Positions 25,141 through 37,642 of a stretch of DNA of 64,000 nucleotides are shown here, in pieces. The translations under genes and the position numbers were made by a program. How positions within the stretch are numbered: the first letter of the stretch is position 1; each line of letters starts with the position of its first letter. The stretch is from Prunella strophiata (Eukaryota > Chordata > Aves > Passeriformes > Prunellidae), in assembly GCA_036583965.1 (NCBI GenBank), contig JAZBQD010000030.1, positions 115,258,926-115,322,925 of the forward strand, in the 5' to 3' direction. The notes below the pieces were generated by a model, which was not told the origin of the DNA, did no database searches, and worked only from the letters and a program-made list of their open reading frames with translations.

Positions 25141-27309
25141 AGAGCATCCCCTGGATACCCCCAGTCCCTGAGGGGCTGTACACAAACTCCCCCTCTCTAA
25201 CAGCCACAATTGCTGCTCTCTGCAAGGAGCTGGAGATGAGGCTCCCCGTGCCAAGGGGACACAGGGGACAGCAGCTGGGGCAGTGCCACTGCCAGCTGCC
25301 ATTACTGCTGTTCCTTGTGCTTCCTGTGATTAAAAAAGGACAAAACTCTGGTGTTAGAGGTCTGGAGCACACGTAGCACAGCCTGGCCCACAGCAGTGGC
25401 TCGCAGGCACAGAGCTGTGGGGCAGGGCAGGCTGGACAGGACCAGGGGTGTCCCGGGCCCAGAGCCTGTGCAGTCAGTGCCAGCCAAGGGCCTGGGCTCT
25501 CTCCAGGGATGAGCACACGAGCTCTCCAGGAGCCTGCTCTGCTCCCTGCCCTGGGGATGGGTCAGAGAGCCCAGGCCAGCCCCAGCAAGGGACACGTGGG
25601 GGCACCAGGGTGGGAGCAGGGCATCCCCCTCCTCACCCCAACAGGGGGGATGCCTTGGGAAGGCTGACCCAGAGCAGGGGCTGGGCAGAGCTACAGAATA
25701 AAGCAGGGATTTATTCAAAGGATCTCCTCCATGGATCCACCTTGGGCAGCAGCAGAGCCCAGCCAGGGCTGCACCCAAGATGAACCAAAATGGCCCCAAA
25801 ATGCACGAGCGCTCCCGGGGTCTCTCCCTTGGATCAGCTCTGCTCCATTTGCACCTTGGAGTTCATTGTCCCATTCCAGCTTTAGGTTCTCCAGTCCCAC
25901 CCTGCTTGTTTTTCTCTCTTCAGCCCACGCTGTTTGTGCTCTTGGGGCTGAGATTTGAATCATTTGTCCTTGGTGCCCAGCTGGAGCAGGAATTGTTTTG
26001 TCTCCCTGCTCTGTGCACAGAGCTCACCATCCCCTGGTGTGAAGCCCAGACCCACACACTAAAGCAGCACAGAATGTGAAAAATAGAAAAGCCAAAAGTT
26101 AAGGCATCATTTCCCCCTTTAGAGGTTCAACAAAGCCTTTTCTCTGTCGAGTCTCTATGCTAAATATCTGCTAATAATAGGTATTTAATAACAGACAAGT
26201 ATCTAACAATAGTAACCAACCAACAATAATGAACATCTAAATTGTAAACATCTAACAACAAATAAATATCTAATAGTAAATAAATGTCTAATACTGGATA
26301 AATATCTAATAACAGTAAATATCTAACAGTAAATGTCTAATAAGAGCCTGTTTTCCTCTTCTCCCCAACTCACTTTGCCTCCCTCCATCCCCACACCATT
26401 TCAAAATGTAAGCATTGACTGAAGAAACAGAAAATTCACACTTTGTTCCCATTGCAGCTGGTAATTTACACTGTGCAGAGAGGGCTGGGATTCCAGGCAG
26501 GTGTTCCAGGCCCCTCCTTTGCTCAGAGCCCTCTCCAGATGCTGCTCACAATCCAGAGGTGTCCGTGACCCAAGGCAGGGGTTTGCTCTCCTTGCCTCAC
26601 CAGGCACAGGGCAGGGCTGGGGGCAGAGGGGAATTTAACACCATAAATGCTGAAATAGAGCTCAGGAGAAAGCTCCCCACTTCCCAGCCCAGCCCAGGGC
26701 CACTCTGTTTAGGTCAAGGTGGCACCCACAGCTCACCTGAAGTCACCTGGGGGCCTCCCATCCCCTCAGCAGGTACTCAAGGAGCCTGGCTTGATTTCCA
26801 GCAGTTCTGGGACCAAACTCTTATTTTTCACAGCAAAGGACTTCTGGGATCACCCAGCTGTACCCCTGTGTAACCCCAAGAAGCACCTGCAAGGGTCTTC
26901 ACTCCCATTTTTGTTGAGGGGCTGGGGAGCAGTGGGAGGTGTCCCACGGGCACTGGGCAGTGCTGGGGCAGCAGCAGGACTCTCCTGAGCCCAGCACAGC
27001 CCCAGGTCCCCTCCCACACGCAGACCTGCCACCCTGGGGGCTGGTGAAGCATTTGGGAGCCAGCTGAGGGACATTGGCCCCGTGCTGCCACCGTGACCCC
27101 CCCAGGCTGCAGGGGCACCCTGAGACCCTCACGGGGCCAAGCATCACCCAGGAGTCCCCACCAAGGGGCTCCTGCCCTCAGACCCCTGAGCTCCCCTGGG
27201 CCCCTCCTGGGGGGCTGCACTCACCTCCATTAAATTAGCAAATCAGTGTCTCTGCACCAGCCAGAAACCTCATTAGCAATGATTTTATATCGTGTTTGCA
27301 CAACTGATA
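25141..27309. other. Unique sequence with degenerate AT repeat
   Basis: No gene was recognised. From about 26155 to 26345 there is a degenerate tandem of roughly 14-17 bp units built on AATATCTAATAA / AACATCTAACAA. A TTTGCCTCCCTCCATCCCCA pyrimidine stretch follows. Confidence 0.55.
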
Positions 27310-28257
27310 CCAATCACAGCATCAGAGCCAGCATCTGGCCAGTCCCTGCAGGCCCTCTCCAGGAGCACACAGAAATGAGACCTGTATTGGAGACAGCATC
27401 TGCAGTTGGCCAAAGTCCACCAGCAGCTGCTTTACTTCTTATTTATTAATTTGTTTGTGTGGCATAACGAGCTCTGTATCACAATGTTGTGAATATAAAT
27501 ACTCAGGTTGCATCAAGCCTCGGGGTAACTTTTTTCAGGCTTGGGGTAACTTTATCACCCCATGTGGATGCATCAGAAAATGAAATTCCATGTCTCCACG
27601 GAAGCTGAATGCCCAAACGAGCACTGATTGCCATTAATTACATTCCTGCCCTCTTACACTTTATTGATCAAGTCTCATATTCACTTTGCCATTATTTTAT
27701 TTGAATCTAAAGGCAAATGAAGCTGTTTCAGATTTCTCTGATAATCCCATTTCTCTGGTAAATTTAAGCACATGAACTTATGGTTTTCCTGACTTATGTC
27801 AGAAATTCTTTTTTTTTTTTTTTTTTCCCTAGTTTGGCTGAGACAGAGACACCTGAGGAAGGTTTGCTGGGCATCTGCACCAGGCACACAGTGAAGGAGA
27901 AGAGTGTGGGCAGAGACCAGAGGATGCCAATGGTTTGGGGCAGGGGCAGTGGGCAGAGCAGGGGCAGGGGCAGGGGCAGGGGCTGCCCTCCCTCCCTCCT
28001 GCAGGCAGCAGCAGACCCAGCCCAGAGCAGCATGGAGAGCCCTGTCCTGCCCAGGTGTCCCCCAGGGTGGGACCCTGCCTGGCTGGGTGCTGACATGTCC
28101 CCATGCAGCACAGCACATCACTGCTCACCTGCAGTGTGGCATTGCTCTAAGTGGTTATTTAGCTGATGATTGTTTTGCACTGGGTGTTTGGGTGATTTGC
28201 ACTGTTTACATGATTTGTGTCCTATCATATCCCATGGTTTGTCCCATTCAGGAACTG

Positions 28258-28450
28258 GGGAATCATGGAATCACACAAGGTTTGGGCTGGGGGGACCTTA
28301 AAGTCTGTCTCATTGCACCCCTGCCAGGGGCAGGGACACCTTCCAGTGTCCCAGAGCCCCCTCCAGCCTGGCCCTGGGCACTGCCAGGGGAGTCCAGAGC
28401 TCTCTGGGCAGCTGGGCCAGGGGGGTGTAAGGAAAAGGCCCAAAGAGCAG
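28258..28450 (-). mobile_element. CR1-like fragment, reverse
   Basis: It opens with GAATCATGGAATCACACAAG, GGTTTGGGCTGGGGGGACCT and continues through CACCCCTGCCAGGGGCAGGG and CCTGGCCCTGGGCACTGCCA, the expected order for a reverse-oriented CR1 3' end. The copy in the inverted arm lies at about 45650-45870. Confidence 0.68.
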
Positions 28451-28682
28451 CTGAGTGAGCCCAGGGCTGGCTCAGGGAGGTGCTTCATGGCCAGCCCTGC
28501 TCCTGGCACAGACACCTTAACTTCTGGGACACCCTTGAACTGGGACCAGTAAATACAGAGTTTGCTTTACCAGGGTGCCCCTCCACGGCCCTGGTTCCTT
28601 CACCCTGGCTGGGAACTGGCATTTCTGCTGCTGCAGCCTTTGACACAGGAGCATCTCCTGCCTGCAGCTGCTGGAGCAAAGC

Positions 28683-29030
28683 TCAGAATCAGTCACTGAA
28701 GCTGGAAAAGCCCTCTCAGCCCACCGAGTCCAACCATTCCCCAAGGCCACCATGAACCCATGTCCCCAAGTGTCACATCCACACAGTTGTGAAATCCCTC
28801 CAGGGATGGGGCTCCACCCTGCCCTGGGCAGCTGTGCCAGGGCTGGACAGCCCTGTCTGGGAAGGAATTTCCCCAATATCCAATGTGAACCCCCCCTGGC
28901 ACAGTTTGAGGCTGATTCCTCCTGTCCTGTTCCCTGGGAGCAGAGCCCAACCCTCCTAGCTGTCCCCTCCTGGCAGGGACTTGTGCAGAGCCACAAGGTC
29001 CCCCCTGAGCCTCCTTGGCTCCAGGCTCAG
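28683..29030 (-). mobile_element. CR1-like fragment, reverse
   Basis: Blocks include CAGAATCAGTCACTGAAGCT, GAGTCCAACCATTCCCCAAG, CCCTCCAGGGATGGGGCTCC, GGAAGGAATTTCCCCAATAT and GCAGGGACTTGTGCAGAGCC. This is the internal-to-3' part of a CR1-like element in reverse. The matching copy on the other arm is about 45090-45440. Confidence 0.62.
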
Positions 29031-29131
29031 CCCCTGCCCAGCTCCTCAGGGATTCTCCATTCCTCCCAGCTCCGCAGGGATTCTCCATTCCCTGCCAGCT
29101 CCTCAGGGATTCCCCTTCCCACTCTCACTGA

Positions 29132-29631
29132 NNNNNNNNNNNNNNNNNNNNNNNNNNNNNNNNNNNNNNNNNNNNNNNNNNNNNNNNNNNNNNNNNNNNN
29201 NNNNNNNNNNNNNNNNNNNNNNNNNNNNNNNNNNNNNNNNNNNNNNNNNNNNNNNNNNNNNNNNNNNNNNNNNNNNNNNNNNNNNNNNNNNNNNNNNNNN
29301 NNNNNNNNNNNNNNNNNNNNNNNNNNNNNNNNNNNNNNNNNNNNNNNNNNNNNNNNNNNNNNNNNNNNNNNNNNNNNNNNNNNNNNNNNNNNNNNNNNNN
29401 NNNNNNNNNNNNNNNNNNNNNNNNNNNNNNNNNNNNNNNNNNNNNNNNNNNNNNNNNNNNNNNNNNNNNNNNNNNNNNNNNNNNNNNNNNNNNNNNNNNN
29501 NNNNNNNNNNNNNNNNNNNNNNNNNNNNNNNNNNNNNNNNNNNNNNNNNNNNNNNNNNNNNNNNNNNNNNNNNNNNNNNNNNNNNNNNNNNNNNNNNNNN
29601 NNNNNNNNNNNNNNNNNNNNNNNNNNNNNNN
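29132..29631. other. Assembly gap, exactly 500 N
   Basis: There are 500 consecutive N. The round size equals that of the second gap at 46831-47330, so both are probably fixed-size scaffolding placeholders rather than measured distances. The left side breaks inside the 30-bp minisatellite. Confidence 0.99.
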
Positions 29632-29649
29632 AAAATGAGGAATCAGCAT

Positions 29650-29865
29650 CCCCAGACTGCTTTTGGTTGGATGGGACCTTAAATCCCACCCAGTGCCACC
29701 CCTGCTATGGACAGGGACACCTTCCACTGTGCCAGGCTGCTCCCAGCCCCAGTGTCCAGCCTGGCCTTGGGCACTGCCAGGGATCCAGGGGCAGCCACAG
29801 CTGCTCTGGGCACCCTGTGCCAGGGCCTGCCCACCCTGCCAGGGAACAATTCCTCATTCCCAATA
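29650..29865 (-). mobile_element. CR1-like fragment, reverse
   Basis: It contains TTTTGGTTGGATGGGACCTT, CACCCCTGCTATGGACAGGG, CAGGCTGCTCCCAGCCCCAG, CCTGGCCTTGGGCACTGCCA, GGATCCAGGGGCAGCCACAG and GGAACAATTCCTCATTCCCA. The order matches other reverse CR1 3' ends in the window. Confidence 0.7.
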
Positions 29866-31289
29866 ATGATTTTGTGGATGGTTGATTTGATCAGTGATCC
29901 TCACGATAATGACAATCACGATGGCAGATCAGTGCCCGTGGGCCAGGGTCGGGTGGCAGAGGGGAGCTGGCAGCTCGAGGGGATGGTTTGGGGAGGTTCC
30001 AGCAGGGCAGTGAGACGATTCTCACCTGCTGGGAATAAAGCTCTCTTTAATCCGTCCTGATGCCCTGGATGCCCGGAGTGCCCAGGCTGTGCCCAGCTCC
30101 TGCTCAGCTCCTCACCAGCCCGGCCCAGGGAGAGAGGAAAACCACTGGCAATGCAAATGCTGGGAGAGCAGGAAATGCCTCGCCCGGGAGTGTTAACTGC
30201 TGTTAATGGTTAATGCGCCGGCAATTTAAACCTCGCCGGGTGCAGGCCCTGATGCTCTTTTGGGCTCTGGGAGAGGGAAGATCGATTCCATCAGCGCTGG
30301 GCTCCCCCAGCGGGGCTGCGGCTCCTCTGCCCGTGCCCCTCACCCTTGGTGAGTCACTCTGTCGAGCGCCGGGGTTCGGGGCAGTGGTTCTGCTGAAGAG
30401 GCTGAAGGGAAGCTCAGCGGTGTGCGAGAGGAATAGATTTCCATATTTCTGGGACGTGGAGGTGGAGAGCCTTGCTGAGCTGCTTTGTACCCACACACGG
30501 CAGCGCTGGCTGCTGTTGGAGCCTGGGAACGCTCCCAGGCAGATTTAATCCCCTGATACTGACCCATCCTGGCTTGATTCACCTGGGTGATGTGGGTTTG
30601 CAAGTGGAAGAGGCGACTGGACAAATATTTACCATGAGCTGAAGGTCTTTTCTGTCCCGAGACATGTTTTCTGTGGACTTTTGGTTCAGGGAGCTGAGAG
30701 TCCTTAATGGAAGCACTTAGAAATGCAAACAGGTCTGGCTGGGGTACCTGCTGCTGGCAGTGGAAGTAAATCAGGCTGCAAGCAGGGAAGGTTTATCTTT
30801 GGTCCCAGTCCAACTGGTTCTCCTCCATCCCAGCCCTGGCCTGGAGCTTTCCTAATGTCTGATGGAGTTTACACAGGGAATGGGAGCTGGGGGTAAATGG
30901 GGGAAGCTCACAAACCCAGCAGTCCTGTGGGGCTCCTCTCCTCAAAGCCCTTCCCATGGCCAAGCTCTTGGGGAGGACTTGCAGCTGGGCTGGTTTGCAT
31001 TATTCAAATCTTCACAGATCCCCTCAGGCCATCAGTCATGGGACAGTGCTCCCAGCTGGGGCTGCCCCAGCTTCAGGAGCTGGGAAAACTGAGCTCAGAG
31101 CCTGGAAGGGCTCCAGGGCCCAGCATCAGTGAGGAGCTCTGCTTTAGGGGTGTCTCTCTGGGGTGTTTCTGCTCTGGGCCAGAGTTTCTTTGTCCAAGGA
31201 TCACTCTGTGCAGTCCACCATGTCTTTGCCCCTCTTAATGAAGGAGTGGAGAAGGAATGAAGCAAAAGGCAGGAAAAGAAAATGCTCCC
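29866..31289. other. Unique sequence, no gene seen
   Basis: A locally CpG-enriched patch lies at about 30180-30400 (GTTAATGCGCCGGCAATTTA, GTCGAGCGCCGGGGTTCGGG) within otherwise CpG-poor DNA. It could be a small regulatory element or untranslated exon, but nothing in the sequence decides this. No protein-coding exon was recognised. Confidence 0.45.
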
Positions 31290-31395
31290 TCTGCTCCAGA
31301 GCCAGGCTGGGAGAGCTGGGCTTGTTCAGGCTGGAGAAGAGCAGGCTCCAAGGTGACCTTAGAGCCCCTTCCAGGGCCTGAAGGGGTTCCAGGTG
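31290..31395 (+). mobile_element. CR1-like internal fragment, plus
   Basis: It shows GGGCTTGTTCAGGCTGGAGA, AGAGCAGGCTCCAAGGTGAC, CTTAGAGCCCCTTCCAGGGC. This is the CR1 segment upstream of the 3' region, in plus orientation, and diverged. Confidence 0.55.
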
Positions 31396-31920
31396 AGAAG
31401 TGTGACAGGTAGCCACAGCCCTCAGAGGTGCAGCTGGAGGTCAGTCACATCCCAGACACTGCCCAGCATTGATAATGGAGAAGGATTTATTCCTGTATTT
31501 GGGATTTTACAAAGAACTTTGGTCACTGCTCTGAGCAGGGTGAGCAATTGTGTCATTTCACCTCCCTGGAGGAGCCTGGAGCCCCACCTCAGACACAGCT
31601 CTGTGTGTGCTCACAGATGGAGCCACTGACTGGGACAAGGCTGAGGGGGACGTTTATGACTGTTTCTCTGACTTTTACAAGGGTTTTGTGGCAGTGGATA
31701 GAGCAGAGCTGGAAAAAGGCCTGACCTGTTTAGCAGGGGCAGAACAGAGATGTTTTCCTTCCAGACACACCCTGTAGGACTGGCAGGACAAACAGGGTCC
31801 CTTGTGCAAAACCCAGCGAGGGAGCTCCTCAGGGTGGCAGGCAGGAGCCCTGTCACTTGTGTCCCCGTTTGCAGCACCTCTCAGGTGCCACGGGCAAATC
31901 CAGGCTCATGGGGTGGTCTG

Positions 31921-31940
31921 TCCCTTGTCCCTCCTGCAGA
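31921..31940 (+). promoter_or_regulatory. Candidate 3' splice site upstream of OR gene
   Basis: The stretch TCCCTTGTCCCTCCTGCAG is a pyrimidine-rich tract followed by CAG, 34 bases before the chosen start codon. Olfactory receptor genes usually have an intronless coding exon preceded by untranslated exon(s), with the acceptor just upstream of the ATG, so this is a plausible acceptor for the coding exon. No upstream exon or promoter was identified. Confidence 0.5.
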
Positions 31941-31974
31941 GCTGGGCCAGGCTGGCCCTGGGCACGGGAGCACC

Positions 31975-32928
31975 ATGCACGAGCTCAACGAGAGCAGCTT
32001 CGACCCCATCACCTTTGTGCTGACGGGCATCCCGGGCATGGAGGAGTCCCACGTCTGGATCTCCGTCCCCTTCTGCCTCATGTACCTCGCCGCCGTGCTC
32101 GGCAACCTGCTGCTGCTCGTCCTCATCGCCACGGACCGCAGCCTGCACGAGCCCATGTACCTGTTCCTCGCCATGCTGGCCCTCTCCGACCTCCTGCTGT
32201 CTACCACCACCGTGCCCAAGATGCTGGCCATCTTCTGGTTCAGCGCCAGGGAGATCTCCTTCGACGCCTGCGTCACGCAGATGTTCTTCACCCACTTCAG
32301 CTTCATCGTGGAGTCCTCGGTGCTGCTGGCCATGGCGTTCGACCGCTGCGTGGCCGTGTGCGCGCCGCTGCGCTACGCCTCCCTGCTGACGCCCTCGGCC
32401 ATCGCCAAGGTGGCCGCGGCCGCCGTGGCCCGCGGCTTCTGCATCATGTTCCCGCCCATCTTCCTGCTGAAGCGGCTGCCCTACTGCGGGCACAACGTGA
32501 TGCCCCACACCTACTGCGAGCACATGGGCATCGCGCGCCTGGCCTGCGCCGACATCAGGGCCAACGTCTGGTACGGGCTGACCACGGCGCTGCTCTCCTC
32601 GGGCCTGGACGTCGTGCTCATCGCCGTCTCCTACGCGCTCATCCTCCGCGCCGTGTTCCGCCTGCCGTGCCCCCAGGCTCGCCGCAAGACCCTCAGCACC
32701 TGCGGCTCCCACCTCTGCGTCATCCTCATGTTCTACGTGCCCGCCTTCTTCTCCTTCCTCACGCACCGCTTCGGCCGCCACGTGCCCGGCCACGTGCACG
32801 TGCTGCTGGCCAACCTGTACGTGGTGGTGCCGCCCATGCTGAACCCCCTCGTGTACGGCGTGAGGACCAGGCAGATCCGGGAGCGCGTGGCCCGCCTGCT
32901 CTGCCCCGGCTGGGGCGGCGCGTGCTGA
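31975..32928 (+). CDS. Class I olfactory receptor, OR52-like, intact
   Basis: A single-exon, 317-residue seven-transmembrane odorant receptor, expected in the plasma membrane of olfactory neurons and coupled to Golf. Signatures seen: N-glycosylation site NES (5-7), GN of TM1 (43-44), PMY (60-62), LALSD of TM2 (68-72), Cys99 before TM3, [15 protein letters not shown] at the TM3 end (120-134), [15 protein letters not shown] in the second extracellular loop (180-194), VSY in TM5 (218-220), TCGSH before TM6 (242-246), and [16 protein letters not shown] in TM7/tail (290-305). YCEHMG and the QIRERV tail point to class I, family 52. The frame is open 75 codons further upstream, but this ATG was chosen for its normal class I N-terminus, its GCACCATG context and the upstream acceptor. 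Codons are strongly GC3-rich, unlike flanking DNA. No disabling change is visible. The subfamily number cannot be assigned. Confidence 0.93.
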   Translation: MHELNESSFDPITFVLTGIPGMEESHVWISVPFCLMYLAAVLGNLLLLVLIATDRSLHEPMYLFLAMLALSDLLLSTTTVPKMLAIFWFSAREISFDACVTQMFFTHFSFIVESSVLLAMAFDRCVAVCAPLRYASLLTPSAIAKVAAAAVARGFCIMFPPIFLLKRLPYCGHNVMPHTYCEHMGIARLACADIRANVWYGLTTALLSSGLDVVLIAVSYALILRAVFRLPCPQARRKTLSTCGSHLCVILMFYVPAFFSFLTHRFGRHVPGHVHVLLANLYVVVPPMLNPLVYGVRTRQIRERVARLLCPGWGGAC

Positions 32929-34539
32929 GCAGGGCAGGGGTGGGACGGGGGCTGGACAGCAGCACCGGGGCTGCAGCGCTTCTTGGCCTGGAGGAACTGC
33001 TTTGCCCAGGGGCTTCCAGGGAAGCTGAAGGTGGTGTGGTTTCTGCAAACGTGGGCTTGGCTCATCCGCACCTCCACTGCTGCTGGTTTCTCCTGGAGCT
33101 GCTTCCCTGAATTTCCTTCACTGGCAGAGACTGGGTAGGCTCAGCTGAGAAGCATCAAGGCACTTGCACCTGCTGACTCACTGTCACCTGGTTATGTTTG
33201 CTGTCCTTCAGCTTCATTCCTGCCTCTTCCTTCACCTTTCTAACAGGGTCCAGACCATGAACACCTTGTTGGTTGCCAGACTGAAGCATGGCACACCAGG
33301 CATGGCTGGATGGGCCCCACACTGCTCACCATGGCACAGAGGGGGTACATCCTCCTGCCCTCATTGCTGAGGCACCCTGGCACTTGCTGCTGCTGCTGCT
33401 GAAGGTGTTTCCCTGCTGAAGTGCCCTGAGAGCTTGGGAAAGGCTTTATTGTCCTGTGTTTGAGGGGAACATTTCCCTTACACCGTGACTCCCAGATGTA
33501 GTTCAAGCCTTTAGAGTGGTGTGTCAAGGGACAGTGGTTTCCTGCACCCAGCACATCCCACAGGGATGCTTTCTGTCTCATCCAGGCAGCAACCAGAGAG
33601 TTCTGGCTGTGGTGGTTGGGGAGCCCTTTCTGGAGGCTCCACAGCTCTCACAGCAAGGCCAGGAGGGGGATGGTCTGACCCTGTGTCACCTGTGGGGCCC
33701 CACGAAGGGTCTGGTGTGTTCTGGTGTTACTCCTGAGATGGAGCAGATCAGCCATTTCTGCAGAATGTCCCTTTGCCCTGACTGAGGGCAGCCAGCTGCC
33801 AGTCCCACAGCCTGACTGGGCTGCAGAGCCCTTTCAGACCTGCCCATGGTGGGGAAAGCACTGCAGCACACCTGGAGGTGCCTCACTGGGAGGGGGTGGT
33901 GGCCCCTGGGGAAGGGCTCTGCCAGGACCTGGGCTCCATGAAATGCTGTGCCCTGCATCAGGGCAGGAGCTGTGGGGCTGGGGCTGGTCAAACCCCACGT
34001 TCCTGGTGGAGGGCAGGAGCCGTGGGCACACCAGGTGTGTTCAGACCTGGGTGGCACAGGAGCTGAGATCAACCCAACCCTCCAGCTCTGCTGCAGCCAC
34101 GCCAGTAATGCTGCCACAACTTCGAAAAAAAAGGGGAAGAGACAGATTCATGATTTCAGATCAAACCCCCCCAAAAGTTTTCCACTTTTGCAACTCACTT
34201 CTTCTTTTCTTTGCTTTATTTTCCTCTGATTTGATCAAAGGTGGCACCCTGCGACGGGCACAGGGGAAATGAAAGTCTGTTCATTAAGAGCTGTTTGTCT
34301 ACCAGCAGAGATAACGGAGCTGGTACAAAAGCTGCTCGTGTCCCTGGGCTTTGTAATGTCCTCAGAACACTCGTGTTTGCGTTGGCTTTCTTAGCAAAAA
34401 GAAAAAAAAAGAGTGTTTGCACAGAGCAGCCATGTGATTTTTGATAGGAGATGGAGCTGTGAGAAGGAAAATGTGTCAGGAGAGCACGTTTCTGTGGGCA
34501 GCTCTAGGAACAATTGAGCTGCCACCTGGATTTGTCAAT
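32929..34539. other. Downstream unique sequence, no gene seen
   Basis: Beyond the OR stop codon there is unique sequence without a recognisable exon. A CTGCTGCTGCTGCTG run lies near 33388-33402. Two short runs, CAAACCCCCCCAAAAG near 34162 and an A-rich GAAAAAAAAAGAG near 34400, are the only low-complexity features. No clear polyadenylation signal was pinned to the OR transcript. Confidence 0.45.
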
Positions 34540-34650
34540 ATGTGGGGCTGGGAGCAGCCTGGGACAGTGGAAGGTGTCCCTGCCATGGCAGGGGTGGGAT
34601 GAGATGGGATTTAAGGTCCTTGGCAGCCCAAACTGTTCTGTGACTCCATG
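34540..34650 (+). mobile_element. CR1-like 3' end, plus
   Basis: It reads GTGGGGCTGGGAGCAGCCTG, GTCCCTGCCATGGCAGGGGT, TTTAAGGTCCTTGGCAGCCC and ends TTCTGTGACTCCATGG, the plus-oriented CR1 3' end order. Confidence 0.65.
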
Positions 34651-35049
34651 GCTCTGTGGGTCTGTCTGTTCCTGGGGTTTCCCCTCAATGGTGTTACACC
34701 ATGGAGGAGGCAGCTTTGAACTCACTGCTCTGCTCCTTGGCTGCATGTGGGGCCAGGTCAGGAGCAAACTGCCCAGGGAAGTGTCCCCAAGTCAATGAAT
34801 CACCATTCCTGGCCGGGGGCCCGTGCCTAATGGGGCATTAGCCAGCCAGGCAGGGAGATTTATATTTCAAGGTGGTTAAAATGTCAGCTTAATAACTCAC
34901 ACAGGGTGGGAAACCACTGCTCCATCACTTCATTTTTTTTCCTCAAATCTGGAGACACCCGTTGTGTTTTTAGCTCAGTTCATGGTTTTTGTGAGTGTGT
35001 TTGGATTGCAGGGATCTTTGCTTGGCAGGGAGGAAGGGAGGAAGGAAGG

Positions 35050-35138
35050 CTCCCTGCCCTGGCACAGAGTTAGAACGAGGTGAGCTTTAAGGTCCCTCCC
35101 CACCCCAACCATTCCACCATTCCATCATTCTGTGATTC
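35050..35138 (+). mobile_element. CR1-like 3' end, plus
   Basis: A short fragment with GAGCTTTAAGGTCCCTCCCC, ACCATTCCACCATTCCATCA and terminal TTCTGTGATTC octamer-like tail. Confidence 0.6.
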
Positions 35139-35352
35139 AAACTGGTGTTTTTCCCACATAGCACATGAAAGAAGTAGATGGAATCTCAGAAATCTCTGGG
35201 AAATAAGTGGAAGTCAGGGAGAAACCCTCCTGTGCCCTCAGAGAATGTTTCTGTACTGGAGAAGGAGCTGAGCCTGCACCCGGGGTGGAGATGGAGCCCG
35301 GGGCTGTGAGTCAGGCTGTGAGTGTTTGAAAGGAAAAAGGAAAAAGGAAACG

Positions 35353-35810
35353 CACAGGGACAGGGACAGGGGCAGGACAGGGACAGGACAGGACAGGGGC
35401 AGGACAGGGACAGGGACAGGGGCAGGACAGGGACAGGAACAGGACAGGGGCAGGACAGGGACAGGGGCAGGGACAGGACAGGGACAGGAACAGGACAGGG
35501 GCAGGACAGGGACAGGACAGGGGCAGGACAGGGACAGGACAGGGACAGGACAGGGACAGGAACAGGACAGGGGCAGGACAGGGACAGGACAGGGGCAGGA
35601 CAGGGACAGGAACAGGACAGGGGCAGGACAGGGACAGGGACAGAGGGACAGGGACAGGACAGGGACAGGAACAGGACAGGGGCAGGACAGGGACAGGACA
35701 GGGATAGGGACAGGAGCAGGGACAGGGGCAGGGATAGGGAAAGGGGCAGGGACAGGACAGGGACAGGAACAGGACAGGGGCAGGACAGGGACAGGAACAG
35801 GACAGGGGCA

Positions 35811-35841
<31 letters not shown>

Positions 35842-35982
35842 ACAGGGACAGGGACAGGACAGGGACAGGGGCAGGACAGGGACAGGACAGGGGCAGGACA
35901 GGGACAGGGGCAGGGACAGGACAGGACAGGGGCAGGACAGGGACAGGGGCAGGGACAGGACAGGGACAGGGACAGGGGACAG

Positions 35983-36027
<45 letters not shown>

Positions 36028-36598
36028 GCAGGACAGGGACAGGACAGGGACAGGACAGGGACAGGGGCAGGGACAGGACAGGGGCAGGACAGGGACAGGA
36101 ACAGGACAGGGGCAGGACAGGGACAGGAACAGGACAGGGGCAGGACAGGGACAGGGGCAGGACAGGGACAGGGGCAGGGACAGGACAGGGACAGGACAGG
36201 GACAGGGGCAGGGACAGGACAGGGACAGGAACAGGACAGGGGCAGGACAGGGACAGGGACAGGGACAGGGGACAGGGACAGGACAGGGACAGGGACAGGA
36301 CAGGGACAGGGACAGGACAGGGACAGGAACAGGACAGGGGCAGGACAGGGACAGGGACAGGACAGGGACAGGACAGGACAGGGGCAGGACAGGGACAGGG
36401 ACAGGGGCAGGGACAGGACAGGACAGGGGCAGGACAGGGACAGGGACAGGACAGGGACAGGGACAGGGACAGGGGCAGGACAGGGACAGGACAGGACAGG
36501 GGCAGGACAGGGACAGGACAGGGGCAGGACAGGGACAGGGGCAGGACAGGGACAGGACAGGGACAGGACAGGGACAGGACAGGGACAGGACAGGGACA

Positions 36599-36641
<43 letters not shown>

Positions 36642-36772
36642 ACAGGGGCAGGACAGGGACAGGAACAGGACAGGGGCAGGACAGGGACAGGACAGGGGCA
36701 GGACAGGGACAGGGGCAGGACAGGGACAGGAACAGGACAGGGGCAGGACAGGGACAGGACAGGACAGGGGCA

Positions 36773-36838
<66 letters not shown>

Positions 36839-37114
36839 ACAGGACAGGGACAGGACAGGGACAGGACAGGACAGGGACAGGGGACAGGGACAGGGACAGG
36901 GGACAGGGACAGGACAGGGGCAGGACAGGGACAGGGACAGGACAGGACAGGGGCAGGACAGGGACAGGACAGGACAGGGACAGGACAGGGACAGGACAGG
37001 ACAGGGACAGGACAGGACAGGGACAGGACAGGACAGGGACAGGGGCAGGACAGGGACAGGACAGGGGCAGGACAGGGACAGGGGCAGGGACAGGACAGGG
37101 ACAGGGACAGGACA

Positions 37115-37146
<32 letters not shown>

Positions 37147-37610
37147 GACAGGGACAGGGGCAGGACAGGGACAGGACAGGGACAGGACAGGACAGGGACA
37201 GGACAGGGACAGGACAGGGACAGGACAGGGACAGGGACAGGACAGGACAGGGACAGGACAGGACAGGGACAGGACAGGGGCAGGACAGGGACAGGACAGG
37301 ACAGGGACAGGACAGGACAGGGGCAGGACAGGGACAGGGGACAGGGGACAGGGACAGGGGCAGGGACAGGACAGGGGCAGGACAGGGACAGGGGCAGGGA
37401 CAGGACAGGACAGGGACAGGGGCAGGGACAGGACAGGGACAGGACAGGGACAGGACAGGACAGGGACAGGGGCAGGGACAGGACAGGGGCAGGACAGGGA
37501 CAGGACAGGGACAGGGACAGGGGACAGGGACAGGACAGGGACAGGGGCAGGACAGGACAGGGACAGGAACAGGACAGGGGCAGGACAGGGACAGGACAGG
37601 GACAGGGACA

Positions 37611-37642
<32 letters not shown>

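Larger units (their letters stand above)
27310..29131 (+). repeat. Left arm of 1.8-kb inverted duplication
   Basis: This stretch, which ends at the first N gap, is the reverse complement (about 95% by eye, mostly single-base indels) of roughly 45010-46830, which ends at the second N gap. Shared landmarks include CCAATCACAG (27310), a T run in AGAAATTC-T(n)-CCCTAGTTTGG near 27811, GGGACACCCTTGAACTGGG near 28530, and two to three units of the 30-bp minisatellite at 29036-29131. The geometry is a dovetail: the suffix of the left contig equals the reverse-complement suffix of the middle contig. Confidence 0.9.

Noticed and set aside
28752..29885. Open frames running through the N gaps
   Set aside because: The apparent continuity is only because N is translated as X; both sides are CR1-like or minisatellite sequence.
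31857..33110. 417-codon plus-strand and 380-codon minus-strand frames over the OR gene
   Set aside because: They are GC-rich shadow frames of the intact OR52-like coding sequence, which alone carries family motifs.
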